The notes beneath the pieces are model-generated. The model was not told the origin of the DNA. It saw nothing but the letters and a program-made list of their open reading frames with translations, and ran no database searches. Shown here in pieces: positions 17,837 to 26,028 of a stretch of 35,847 bases of DNA (position 1 is its first letter; each line of letters opens with the position of its first letter). Source of the DNA: Nocardiopsis alkaliphila YIM 80379. GTDB taxonomy: Bacteria; Actinomycetota; Actinomycetes; Streptosporangiales; Streptosporangiaceae. Location: positions 1-35,847 of the forward strand of contig NZ_ANBD01000089.1 of NCBI RefSeq assembly GCF_000341005.1, read 5' to 3'. A program made the position numbers and the translations under genes.

Positions 17837-20800
17837 TCAGGCCTTCTTCTTGCGGCCCCGGGTGGACGCGGGGGGACGCCAGTCGGTCATCTCCGATTCG
17901 GTGATCCCGGTGGTGTCGCGCAGCTCGGCCAGGTCCTCCCGCAGGTGATCGGCCGGGGTGTCCCCGTAGTCATCGGCCCGGGTGTGCCACTGGGTCACCC
18001 ACGGCAACAGTTCGAGCATCCCGGCCAGGAGCGGGGTCATCTTGTCGCGGGTGCCCTCGTCTTTGCCCCAACCGAGTTCGTCCATGCGCTCATGGGCCAA
18101 GGTGCCCAAAGCATCGGCCTGCTGGGCATGATCCCAACCCGCCCAACCGAGCAGGAGCGTGGAGTCGGCATCGGTCTCCGCGCCCGGGTAGGAGACGAAA
18201 CGCTCCTTGGGAACATCGAGCTTGCCCCGATTGGACCAGTACTCACCGCGACGGAAATCGGCGGAGGTGTACTTGGGCGGCACCGGGATGTCCAGCCGGT
18301 GTTCCTTCTCCCCCTCGGCCAGGTCGGCGTTGAGGGCGTCCTCTTCACGCTGGAGGTCCCACACCTGCTCCCAGATGGTGCGCTTGCGCATCCCGGAGTC
18401 CTTGTAGCGCAGGGCCGCCAGGTAGGGCACGTGTTCGGTCTTGACGATCTCGGCGACGACCTCGCCGAAGTCCTTGGCCGAGTCGTAGAGCGCGGCCACC
18501 TCGGCGGCCTCGGGGAACAGGTCCCGCACCCGGTTGGCCAACACCCGAACCGAAAGGGGTCGCGCGCGCTCGTCCCCGTGGTCGTCGGTGACGAACCACA
18601 AACGCCGGTCCTCGCACTTGTCCAGCAGCCAGGACTTGAGCGCGGCCTGCTGCTTCTTCTCCCAGGGCTCGGACTGCCAGCGGCGCTTGTAGTCGGGGCG
18701 CTCCAGCAGGTTGATGTTCTTGTCGGACTCGATCAGTTCGATGCGCTTGGCGACGACCTTCTTGTAGGCGTCCGGCCAGTGGGAAGGGATCTCGGTGATG
18801 GGGGTGGAGCCGTGCCGGTTGAACCACTCAGTGGAGGCTTCACCGGCGGCCATCTTGCGTGCCAGCACGATCTCAAAGGCCCGCTCCCCCAGATTGATGG
18901 AGGGGACATCGGCGGTGTCGGGGAGGGTCAGCTCGGTGAGTTGGGCGTCGGAGATCAGCGCGTAGCGGTGGTAGACGTCCCAGTCGAGTTCCTCTTGGAG
19001 CGCGATCATCCGCCGGCGGGTGGCGACGTAGTCGTCATGGGCCTGGCGAAGGACCTCGGCCGTGGGGGTGGCTGACTCGGCCAGGGCAGCGGGTTCGAGC
19101 AAGGACAGCTTCTGGGCGAGGGAGTCGATTTCCTTCGAGCGGGCCAGCGGCAGCTTCGCAGGAAGCGGGAATTCCTTGAGCTTGGTACCGGTGAACTCAT
19201 ACCGGTGTTCCCAAAGCTCGTCAGAGATCCCCCCGCCAACACCACCATTACCCTTGGACTGACTCACCTGCTTGAGCCAGAAGCACGCCGCCGAGGAGTT
19301 CAAAACCCCCAACAACTCCAGGTGCTGGTCTTCCGTCGCATCCTTCGGCAGCTTGATCACCGGCGCCGACTGCTTGAAGACCTTCCCACCCCGGTCAAGC
19401 ACAAAGTGGTTGTGGGTTGCCACGAACGCAAAAACAATAGAAAGTGGTGATTTCAATTTTTCCGGATAGACCTCCTGCCACTCATACCAAGACATTCCGC
19501 GATCCAGCATAGGAACCCCAAAGCGTTTCCTCTTAGAAATCGAAGAACGATATGGCCAAATCATCCTCCACGTACCTGGGATTCCCCTCAAAGGAGTCAG
19601 GGAAAAATCTTTTTCGTAAACCCAGACCGAGGCATATGAAGGAGAATGAGAGTAGTCACGGACAACATCACCAGTCACCAGTGGCTTTGTTTCATCCACC
19701 CGCAGGCGGACTTGGGATCCGCTTGTATCCAGGAGATAGAGATCATCTTCTCCGGTAACTGATGTGATACCTGCGGCAACCATCACAGTCTCCATGTGTC
19801 CCTTTGAGGCAATTTCAAGCGACTTCTTGAGGCCGCCAGCCCTCCCACCAGTCAAACTCCAAGGATGCAGACGAAGATCGCCGTGACCAAGATCGACAGA
19901 AGTCACCCATTCACTCTCACTACCAGGCTGGCCCACCTGATTAGCGATAGCACTCCACACCAACCCCTCCGAAGGGACCTTGGGCTGGGAAGGTTCGCCA
20001 CGAATCCCAAGGATAGTCCGGATTTTACTCCCGTCCCGCCACATCCGATTACGACCAAAAAGGATCACCGTTGGCGTTCCGTGACCAGGAATGTAAGCAC
20101 CCGAAGCATCGATGACATGGGTTAGGTCCACCTTGAAGTGGAAGTAGTCCTCAATCAGCTTCTTGCCGAACTCACGTTTCATGAAAGAGTTAGCGGTAAT
20201 CTGACCGGTGTATCCAGCCCTCTGCTCAGACCCGGAGCCGAGCTTAGCCAAGTCAAAGAAGCGCTGCGCAAACGGGACAGAAAGCGCGTACTTCCCAGAG
20301 CAAACCTGCTTATAAGCCTCTCGGTAGTTCTGGTTTTCCTGCTTGTCCTTGACCGTAATGTAAGGCGGATTTCCTACGACTGCGTGGTAACTATTCATCC
20401 CCAAGAGATTATGCTCGAACACGTATTCATGGACGTCTTCGGTCGTGTAGTAGTGCACGCCTCCGCCGAAAAGGGTCCGCTGTTCACCCGGTGCGCCCCG
20501 ACCATGAATCAGCGAGTCACCGGTCGCTACCACGATGGGCCATTCCGGGTTGCTCGCGCTCAGGGCGGTGATTCCACCTTCCTTCATCGCGGCGATGAGG
20601 AGCCGGAAACGTGCGATCGCCACCGCATAGGGGTTCTTGTCCACACCGTGCACACTGCGCAGACTGCGGTTGATCAGGTCCCAATCAGAGGCCCCCGGCT
20701 CGGCCTCGCGCCACTTGTTGAGCAGGCGGTGAAAGGCACCTAGCAGGAAGTGGCCTGACCCGCAGGTCGGGTCGATCAGGCGGAACCCCTTGCTGTCCTC

Positions 20801-21562
20801 TTGGTAGATCCGGTTGCCGTCGAGGCCGAACTCTTCGATCGCGGGTTCCAGGGTGTAGTCGAGGATGAACTCCTCGACGAACTCCGGTGTCTGGAGAAGC
20901 GCGTACTTCTTCCGGGTGGCCTCGGACAGGTCCTGGTACAGGTCACCGAGGAACCGGGTGTTCCACTCGGGGTCGGTGAAGTCGTGGACGAGGTGGCCGT
21001 CCTCCCCTACTTGACGCCAAAAATCGATGAGTTGCTTGGCGGCCGTGTGGGACGGAGTGATGGTCCACATCGGGTTGTGCTGCCTATCGAAGAGCCCCGC
21101 CATGACTGAGGAGACGCTCATCTGCTCGAAAGCATGCTCCAGCCACTCACGGTCGGTCAGCTCCGGAGCGCCCAGGTTCTCACGACGCCCTTGGAGAACC
21201 CACGCTTCCTTCAGCTCTTGGGCGATGCCGTACCGGTCGCGTTCGTCCTTGGGGCCAGCGATGAAAGGCTGTTCAAGGAGCCCGTTGTCCTCGCAGAAGC
21301 GCACGAACACTGTGGACAGCACCCACGCCACCGCGGCCTGAGTGATCTGGCCTTCCCGCCACTCCCCCTCGGCGATTCCCACCCGCTCCGCGTCCCGGGC
21401 CTTCTGATACTCGCGCTTGAGGTAGGCGTCGAAACTCTCAGGCTCCCCGTTGGGACCGACCCCCTTGATCGCGGTCGGGTCTTGACCACGTTCACGTAGA
21501 TCGTCCTCCAACAGCTTGACCTGCTTCTGCAAGTCCTTGAGCAGCATCTCCTGATCGACCAC
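17837..21562 (-). CDS. pglX: BREX type 2 PglX adenine-specific DNA methyltransferase
   Basis: 1241 aa from GTG 21562, chosen because GGAG sits six bases upstream and MLLKDLQKQVKLLEDDLRER is the family-like N-terminus; the open frame continues 41 codons upstream without support. PglX is the N6-adenine methyltransferase that marks host DNA in BREX. Class I motifs are intact: motif I DPTCGSGHF at about residues 264-272 and motif IV NPPY at 398-401. The stretch after NPPY, about residues 420-710 (DNA 19430-20300), is visibly less G+C-rich with altered codon use, as expected for an exchanged target-recognition domain. Upstream, a hairpin at 21686-21718 insulates it from the preceding gene, so it likely heads its own operon with pglY, pglZ, brxD and brxHI. 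Confidence 0.92.
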   Translation of the reverse strand: MVDQEMLLKDLQKQVKLLEDDLRERGQDPTAIKGVGPNGEPESFDAYLKREYQKARDAERVGIAEGEWREGQITQAAVAWVLSTVFVRFCEDNGLLEQPFIAGPKDERDRYGIAQELKEAWVLQGRRENLGAPELTDREWLEHAFEQMSVSSVMAGLFDRQHNPMWTITPSHTAAKQLIDFWRQVGEDGHLVHDFTDPEWNTRFLGDLYQDLSEATRKKYALLQTPEFVEEFILDYTLEPAIEEFGLDGNRIYQEDSKGFRLIDPTCGSGHFLLGAFHRLLNKWREAEPGASDWDLINRSLRSVHGVDKNPYAVAIARFRLLIAAMKEGGITALSASNPEWPIVVATGDSLIHGRGAPGEQRTLFGGGVHYYTTEDVHEYVFEHNLLGMNSYHAVVGNPPYITVKDKQENQNYREAYKQVCSGKYALSVPFAQRFFDLAKLGSGSEQRAGYTGQITANSFMKREFGKKLIEDYFHFKVDLTHVIDASGAYIPGHGTPTVILFGRNRMWRDGSKIRTILGIRGEPSQPKVPSEGLVWSAIANQVGQPGSESEWVTSVDLGHGDLRLHPWSLTGGRAGGLKKSLEIASKGHMETVMVAAGITSVTGEDDLYLLDTSGSQVRLRVDETKPLVTGDVVRDYSHSPSYASVWVYEKDFSLTPLRGIPGTWRMIWPYRSSISKRKRFGVPMLDRGMSWYEWQEVYPEKLKSPLSIVFAFVATHNHFVLDRGGKVFKQSAPVIKLPKDATEDQHLELLGVLNSSAACFWLKQVSQSKGNGGVGGGISDELWEHRYEFTGTKLKEFPLPAKLPLARSKEIDSLAQKLSLLEPAALAESATPTAEVLRQAHDDYVATRRRMIALQEELDWDVYHRYALISDAQLTELTLPDTADVPSINLGERAFEIVLARKMAAGEASTEWFNRHGSTPITEIPSHWPDAYKKVVAKRIELIESDKNINLLERPDYKRRWQSEPWEKKQQAALKSWLLDKCEDRRLWFVTDDHGDERARPLSVRVLANRVRDLFPEAAEVAALYDSAKDFGEVVAEIVKTEHVPYLAALRYKDSGMRKRTIWEQVWDLQREEDALNADLAEGEKEHRLDIPVPPKYTSADFRRGEYWSNRGKLDVPKERFVSYPGAETDADSTLLLGWAGWDHAQQADALGTLAHERMDELGWGKDEGTRDKMTPLLAGMLELLPWVTQWHTRADDYGDTPADHLREDLAELRDTTGITESEMTDWRPPASTRGRKKKA

Positions 21563-21685
21563 AGGGGGCTCCAACCACACCGAGAGGTACAGGGGTACGC
21601 CCTCATTCTCTCGTCTAAAACCGTCTGCCGCGCCCAGTACCGCAACCTTGCTGTGGGTACGCGCCCTGTCGCTCACCGGCCACAA

Positions 21686-21718
21686 GGTGGTGGCCGTCCC
21701 GCCCAGACGGCCACCACC
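21686..21718 (-). terminator. 13-bp perfect stem-loop
   Basis: GGTGGTGGCCGTC at 21686-21698 pairs exactly with GACGGCCACCACC at 21706-21718 around a 7-base loop. It begins 7 bases beyond the stop of the minus-strand gene at 21726-22073 and ahead of pglX, so it probably terminates that gene and separates it from the BREX operon. Confidence 0.75.
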
Positions 21719-21725
21719 GTTTCCG

Positions 21726-22073
21726 TCAGCAGCGGGCCGCCACTCCGCTCAGGAGCCGTTCCAAGGTCCGGGCGTCAGGCACCTCAGCCAGGCCCGTCGA
21801 GGAAGCCACCCAGTACGAGCCGGTCCGCTCCCCGTACCAGACGATCAGGTGCCGGTTGCGGGCCTGGACGGCGGCTGCAAAGGCGTGTTCGTCGCGGTAC
21901 TCGGCCTTGTGACCGCCCAGAATGGGCAGCTTCTCGGCGCGAATCCTGCGACAAGAAGGGTGTGCACAGCGAGGGCAGACCGGGCCGACCAGCGGGTTGC
22001 GCCGGGGCAGACCCGGACGGGGGCGGTACAGCGGGTCGCTGGCGGGTCGGGGGCCGGGGATAGGATGCGTCAT
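21726..22073 (-). CDS. Small hypothetical protein with Cys-rich N-terminal motif
   Basis: 115 aa from ATG 22073; the open frame extends farther upstream but a start here gives a compact protein (MTHPIPGPRP). A CPRCAHPSC motif at about residues 33-41 could bind zinc, although only three Cys are present and a fourth ligand is not obvious. The C-terminal half (HLIVWYGERTGSYWVAS) is strand-rich and ends with a short helix. No family recognised. It lies 92 bases downstream of the ATPase gene on the same strand, and small proteins of this type are common beside such ATPases in actinobacteria; a joint regulatory role is inference. Confidence 0.6.
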   Translation of the reverse strand: MTHPIPGPRPASDPLYRPRPGLPRRNPLVGPVCPRCAHPSCRRIRAEKLPILGGHKAEYRDEHAFAAAVQARNRHLIVWYGERTGSYWVASSTGLAEVPDARTLERLLSGVAARC

Positions 22074-22165
22074 CGATCCTGCTTTCTGAACATGTGAGAG
22101 TGTCTGGATTTCGGGATTGGAGGGCCCGGGAGGCGTTGGCGCGCTTTCCTGGGCCCGTTTCGCGT

Positions 22166-22750
22166 CTACGGCACGAGGTGGATGCTCTCGGGGTCGGCGT
22201 TCCAGCGGCTGCCGGTCAGGTCGTAGGCCAGGAAAAACCACACCTGCCGGTAGTCGGGGATGCCGTTGTCGCCCCAGGAAGTGGCCAGGGCGTCGACCAA
22301 TGCCAGACCGCGCCCGGACTCGGCCGCCAGGTCGAGCCCGTTCGGGCCGGCGCTCAGATGTGAGCGCCGCCCAGGGGGCACGCTCGCTTCCTGCTTGGAA
22401 CCCTGGTCACGGCAGGTCAGGCGCAGCCCGTCGCGGTGGCGCTGACAGGTGAGGGTGTAGACCCCGAAGGGTTCTCCGGATCGCGAGTGTTCCAGCGCGT
22501 TGTTGGCGAGCTCGGAGCCGAGCAGGGTGAACAGGTAGCGGTAGTCGCGGTCGCGTTCGGCGGCGCAGGTGTCCAGGAAGGCGCGCACCAACGGCATGTA
22601 CTGGGCGGAGCCGCCGAAGTCATAGCGGCGGGTGCGGTAGGGGGCGCGGTCGGCCCGGCCGGTGAAGTAGTGGCGGACTCGGGGCGGGACCAGCTCACCA
22701 AGCGGGACGGTCACTTCGGGCAGGACTGCCAAGGGCGCGGTTGCGGGCAT
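22166..22750 (-). CDS. Anti-sigma-factor-like ATP-binding protein (HATPase_c)
   Basis: 194 aa GHKL-fold protein like the RsbW/SpoIIAB-type kinases that abound in actinobacteria. The N box is SELANNALEH with Glu80 and Asn84, the G1 box D-Q-G at 115-117, and the G2 box GRGLALVDAL at 146-155; all are intact, so ATP binding is likely. ATG 22750 is supported by AAAGGAG about ten bases upstream; the frame is open farther up without a site. It is divergent from a DUF5753 regulator, an arrangement common in these genomes where the two plus DUF397 form a conserved signalling set. A 7-bp hairpin (22822-22838) lies in its probable 5' leader. The target is unknown. Confidence 0.8.
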   Translation of the reverse strand: MPATAPLAVLPEVTVPLGELVPPRVRHYFTGRADRAPYRTRRYDFGGSAQYMPLVRAFLDTCAAERDRDYRYLFTLLGSELANNALEHSRSGEPFGVYTLTCQRHRDGLRLTCRDQGSKQEASVPPGRRSHLSAGPNGLDLAAESGRGLALVDALATSWGDNGIPDYRQVWFFLAYDLTGSRWNADPESIHLVP

Positions 22751-22908
22751 GACGAACAGGCTCCTTTGCGCATGGGAGTGAAACAGGGGTTCGGTGTGCC
22801 CGCAGGTAGGGACCTTCGCGTTTCCCGCGCAGCGGGAAGGGGCACGGCGTAGCCTGACCAACAGGGACTCTGCGTGAGACGTCAGTCACTGACTACACAC
22901 AACCATAC

Positions 22909-22969
22909 CTCGACATTGTCGAGAATCAACCCCACGTCTTCGACAATGTCGACTCGAATGCTCTAGGCT
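22909..22969 (+). promoter_or_regulatory. Twin palindromic operators and leaderless promoter of the first regulator
   Basis: CTCGACATTGTCGAG (22909-22923) and TCGACAATGTCGA (22940-22952) are perfect palindromes about one odd base, sharing the half-site TCGACA, with centres 30 bp apart (about three helical turns). The second overlaps a -35-like TCGACA, and TAGGCT at 22964-22969 follows after 18 bases as a -10. The expected start point falls on or next to the ATG at 22976, and no ribosome binding site is present, so the mRNA is probably leaderless. The placement suggests autoregulation by the adjacent helix-turn-helix protein. Confidence 0.65.
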
Positions 22970-22975
22970 GATCCC

Positions 22976-23836
22976 ATGCACGAGCCTCAGAGCCCCACCC
23001 TCCGCTTTCGCCGCCTCGCCGCTCAACTCAAGCAAGGTCGTGAGAAGTCCAAGCTGACCGTCTCCCAGGCAGGCAAGGCACTCGGGTGGACTTCGTCCAA
23101 GATCAGCAAGATCGAGACTGGCCAGACTCGTCGGATCGTCGCGAGCGACCTCGACAAGATGATGGATCTGTACAAAATCGAGGACCCTGCCAAACGGCAA
23201 GCGCTACATGCCTTGGCAAAAGACGCCAAGAAGCGTGGTTGGTGGTCTTCGTACAGGGAGATCTTCGGAGACCAAGCGCTACCAGATTTCGAAGCCGAAG
23301 CCTCCGTCATCCGTAGCTTCGAAGGCCTCGTGATCCCTGGTTTGTTGCAGACCCCGGCCTACGCCGAAGCCCTCTTCCAGGGAGGGCGCTACACCGACGC
23401 CAAGGACATCACCCACCGAGTGGAAGCTCGCATGGCGCGACGAGAGATCCTGACACGCTTCAACCCAGTTCACCTAAGGATCGTCATGGATGAAGCGGCA
23501 CTACGCCGCATGATCGGCAGCCCATCGATCATGGCTGAACAGCTGAAGCACTTGCTTCACATGGCGAAGATGCCCAACGTCGATGTCCAGGTACTTCCGT
23601 TCTCCGCAGGCTCCCACGCCGCGTTGGTGGCCCCGTTCAGCATCTTGGAGTTCCCAGAGCAGTTGGACCTGCCCATCGTCCATGTGGGCACCGTTACCGA
23701 TTCAGTATTCTTCGAACAGCCCAAGGACGTTGAACGCTACAGCGCCACGTTCGGTGACATCCAGGGCACTGCCTTGAGCACCACACAGAGCGCTCGGTTC
23801 ATCGCCGACGTACTCACCTCTCTAGAGAGCGACTGA
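22976..23836 (+). CDS. Helix-turn-helix regulator with DUF5753 domain
   Basis: 286 aa. The XRE-type helix-turn-helix occupies about residues 10-70 (LTVSQAGKALGWTSSKISKIETGQ is the HTH core). The rest is the DUF5753 domain typical of actinobacterial regulators of the BldB/WhiJ network, with the hallmark VIPGLLQTPAYAEAL and ILTRFNPVHLRIVMDEAALRR segments. Its stop overlaps the DUF397 start (TGATG), the standard WhiJ-like/DUF397 pair. Base composition is lower in G+C than neighbours. The palindromes just upstream are likely its own operators. Known relatives influence development and antibiotic production; the role here is unknown. Confidence 0.85.
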   Translation: MHEPQSPTLRFRRLAAQLKQGREKSKLTVSQAGKALGWTSSKISKIETGQTRRIVASDLDKMMDLYKIEDPAKRQALHALAKDAKKRGWWSSYREIFGDQALPDFEAEASVIRSFEGLVIPGLLQTPAYAEALFQGGRYTDAKDITHRVEARMARREILTRFNPVHLRIVMDEAALRRMIGSPSIMAEQLKHLLHMAKMPNVDVQVLPFSAGSHAALVAPFSILEFPEQLDLPIVHVGTVTDSVFFEQPKDVERYSATFGDIQGTALSTTQSARFIADVLTSLESD

Positions 23837-24021
23837 TGAACAACGAGCTGGTTTTCAAGAAGAGCAGCTACAGCGGCCAAGAGCCGAACTGCGTCGAGGT
23901 CGCCGACCTCCCCCTTGGCGCGGCCATCCGGGACTCCAAGCACCCCGACCGCGGCCACCTGCCCTTCCCCGCCGCCGAGTGGGACGCCTTCCTCGCCTCC
24001 GCCCGCGCCTTCCAGGCGTAG
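23836..24021 (+). CDS. DUF397 small partner protein
   Basis: 61 aa with the DUF397 pattern: FKKSSYSGQEPNCVEVADLP, then AIRDSKHPDRGHLPF and a C-terminal EWDAFLASARA helix. DUF397 proteins are encoded directly after DUF5753 regulators and are thought to bind or modulate them, possibly as toxin-antitoxin-like or signalling pairs. The start overlaps the regulator stop by one base, giving tight coupling. Confidence 0.88.
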   Translation: MNNELVFKKSSYSGQEPNCVEVADLPLGAAIRDSKHPDRGHLPFPAAEWDAFLASARAFQA

Positions 24022-24172
24022 AACCTCGTCCCACGTCCGGCCACTCGCTGGACGTGGGGCTCTGGCCGATCCTGGACACGAACAGCAGTTGCCAGAGCGC
24101 CCACGGTGGTCAAGCATGGTGCTGTCACGCGCACCCGCGACCAGCTACGCGCCAACCCGAGAGGCTTGTGCC

Positions 24173-24379
24173 ATGCGCTTGGAATTCCTGGGTACCGATA
24201 GCCGGGATGGCGAATGCCCCACCTTGTACCGAACCGACCGGGGAACGATCGTCGTGCAGGGATACAAGGTCACCGACCCCGAAGCGCTTGCCGACCTGCG
24301 CGACCTGGCCGACGACGAAGCCGTGGTGGAGATCCCCGAGAAGCTCCTCCGCTTCGCGAGCAAGGAGAGGCCCTCGTGA
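24173..24379 (+). CDS. Small conserved protein, first copy (cassette A)
   Basis: 68 aa, unrecognised family. It is clearly paralogous to the 66 aa protein at 29840-30040: both share the frame L-G-T-x-S-x-D-G-x-C-P-T-L-Y-x-T-D-x-G and the following I-V-V-Q-G-x-x-x-T-D-P-E-A-L, with a single conserved Cys. The fold is probably a short beta hairpin followed by a helix. The stop overlaps the GTG of the DUF6879 gene (GTGA), so it is coupled to it. The ribosome binding site (GAGAGG) is about 8 bases from the ATG. Being first in two separate cassettes suggests it is a functional partner of the DUF6879/regulator pair. Confidence 0.75.
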   Translation: MRLEFLGTDSRDGECPTLYRTDRGTIVVQGYKVTDPEALADLRDLADDEAVVEIPEKLLRFASKERPS

Positions 24380-24930
24380 CCAGGCTCCTCACCAAGGAGG
24401 AGTTCAGCCGGCAATTCCTCGACTTCGAACACACCACCTGGAAGCTGGAGATCCGCGACCGGTACAACATCTCGGGTGAACAGGAGGAGTTCGAGTACTG
24501 GTTGCGCACCGGAGACACCTCCCTCGAAGAAAAGTACGCGAGTACCTCCGCATGGCACCGCAACGTTCGCGAGGCCCGCGAGGCAGGGAAGCTGTGGCAG
24601 CGGGTCCGCGTGGTCAGCGAGCCGTTGAGCGACTACATCCGTTGGGAGCACGCCGCCACCCGGTTCAACGAAGAAGCCGGTGAGGACATCCGGTGGCTCC
24701 CCCGCCACCACCCGGCGGTCGGGGAACTGCCGCAGCACGACTTCTGGCTCTTCGACAGCCGGTGGGTTTGCGTCCTGCACTTCGATGACGACGACGTCCC
24801 CTACCGATACGAGGTCATCGACGACCCGGCGGCGGTCGCCCGGCACTGTCAGTGGCGTGACATCGCCTGGCACTACGCCATCCCCCACCGCGAATACGAC
24901 CCCGACGCACCGAATCGGTTCAGCACGTAG
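24376..24930 (+). CDS. DUF6879-family protein (cassette A)
   Basis: 184 aa from GTG 24376. It matches the DUF6879 outline: an N-terminal F-x-x-F-x-x-T-x-W-K-L-E-I-R-D-R-Y segment, a Trp-rich centre (SDYIRWEHAATRFN), a LPRHHP block, and the C-terminal DFWLFDSRWVCVLHFDDDD followed by WRDIAWHYAIPH. The family has no established activity; it accompanies DUF5753-type regulators in actinobacteria. Sandwiched with no gaps between the small protein and the regulator gene (which starts on the base after its stop), it is part of a three-gene operon and paralogous to 30042-30569. Confidence 0.75.
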   Translation: MTRLLTKEEFSRQFLDFEHTTWKLEIRDRYNISGEQEEFEYWLRTGDTSLEEKYASTSAWHRNVREAREAGKLWQRVRVVSEPLSDYIRWEHAATRFNEEAGEDIRWLPRHHPAVGELPQHDFWLFDSRWVCVLHFDDDDVPYRYEVIDDPAAVARHCQWRDIAWHYAIPHREYDPDAPNRFST

Positions 24931-25773
24931 GTGTCTTACTCCCTGGAACGCGCCCGTCAGGAGATCGGACGCCACCTCCGAGAGCTGCGAACCGGATCGG
25001 GTCTGACCGGTTCGCAGCTCGCCGCGCTGCTCGGCTGGAGCCAGCCCAAGGTCTCCCGGCTGGAAACCGGCCGCCAGTCCCCGAGCAGTGCCGATATCCG
25101 GGCATGGGCCAAGGCGTGTGGTGAGGAAGAGACCGCCGAGGAGATCGTCGGACGGCTCGGCATCCTGGAATCGATGTACGTCGAATGGCGGGTTCAGGAA
25201 CGATCGGGCATGCAGGGGCCTCAGGCCGAAGCGCACACCAGGGACACGGCGACACGGAGTCGCCGTGTCTACGAGTGCACCGTCGTGCCGGGGCTCCTGC
25301 AAACGGAACACTACATTCGCTCCGTCATCACGAAATACGCGCATTTTCGTGGGGTTTCCACCGGCACGGAAGAAGCGGTGACAAAGCGTCTCCAACGCCA
25401 GGAAATCCTCTACGACAGGCGCAAGAAATTCCGCTTCCTCATCTTGGAGTCGGTCCTGCGCACCCGCTACACCGACCAGGAATCGATGGTGGAACAACTC
25501 GACCGGATCGCGATGGTCTCCACACTGGCCAACGTGTCGCTGGGCATCATCCCCTTCGACCAGTGCGTGGTGTTCGAGCCCGGACACGGTTTCTGCGTTC
25601 ACGACGACAGGCTCGTCACCGTCGAGACCCTGTCGGCGGAACTGCGCCTGACCCACCCCACCGAGGTGGCACAATACGCCCGGGCCTTCGACCTGTGCTC
25701 CCGGGCCACCAGGTTCGGCCGCCAAGCCCGCGCTCTGCTGCTGCGCGCCATCGACTCCCTCCCACCGGACTAA
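24931..25773 (+). CDS. Helix-turn-helix regulator with DUF5753 domain (cassette A)
   Basis: 280 aa from a GTG directly following the DUF6879 stop, with no ribosome binding site of its own, so translation is probably by coupling. The HTH is at about residues 8-60 (LTGSQLAALLGWSQPKVSRLETGRQ), followed by the DUF5753 domain with CTVVPGLLQTEHYIRS and KFRFLILESVLRTR. Unlike the regulator at 22976, its partner is DUF6879 plus the 68 aa protein rather than DUF397. It is paralogous to the regulator at 30566-31429. The DNA target is unknown. Confidence 0.85.
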   Translation: MSYSLERARQEIGRHLRELRTGSGLTGSQLAALLGWSQPKVSRLETGRQSPSSADIRAWAKACGEEETAEEIVGRLGILESMYVEWRVQERSGMQGPQAEAHTRDTATRSRRVYECTVVPGLLQTEHYIRSVITKYAHFRGVSTGTEEAVTKRLQRQEILYDRRKKFRFLILESVLRTRYTDQESMVEQLDRIAMVSTLANVSLGIIPFDQCVVFEPGHGFCVHDDRLVTVETLSAELRLTHPTEVAQYARAFDLCSRATRFGRQARALLLRAIDSLPPD

Positions 25774-25905
25774 CCGAATTATTCACAGATATTCATCTGG
25801 GTCGACCATGTCCTGAGCGAAAGCGCATCGACGCACATAAAGCTTTCCACCGAGGTGAGCCCTCCCTAATCTCTTGCGGAGAACAGCGGAAAGGGGAGTG
25901 AAGAC

Positions 25906-26028
25906 ATGGCCGTATGCTCAGGATGTGACGGCGGAAAATACGTCTTCGTGGGCGGAGACGGATCGGGGCCGTGGTCGGACAAGGAGATGGTCCCCTGCCC
26001 CGACTGCAACGGGACGGGAGAAGCGTGA
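25906..26028 (+). CDS. 40-residue zinc-finger-like mini-protein
   Basis: Short gene with a good ribosome binding site (GGGGAG seven bases before the ATG). The protein carries two C-x-x-C pairs, CSGC near the N-terminus and CPDCNGTG near the C-terminus, the second resembling the DnaJ CxxCxGxG repeat, so it likely folds around one zinc ion. Its stop overlaps the GTG of the methyltransferase gene (GTGA), a strong sign that it is translated and works with that enzyme. No named family; a small chaperone or peptide-recognition role would be speculation. Confidence 0.7.
   Translation: MAVCSGCDGGKYVFVGGDGSGPWSDKEMVPCPDCNGTGEA

Noticed and set aside
15477-17948. 823-codon plus-strand open frame
   Set aside because: Antisense shadow of pglY with no recognisable domain and no ribosome binding site.
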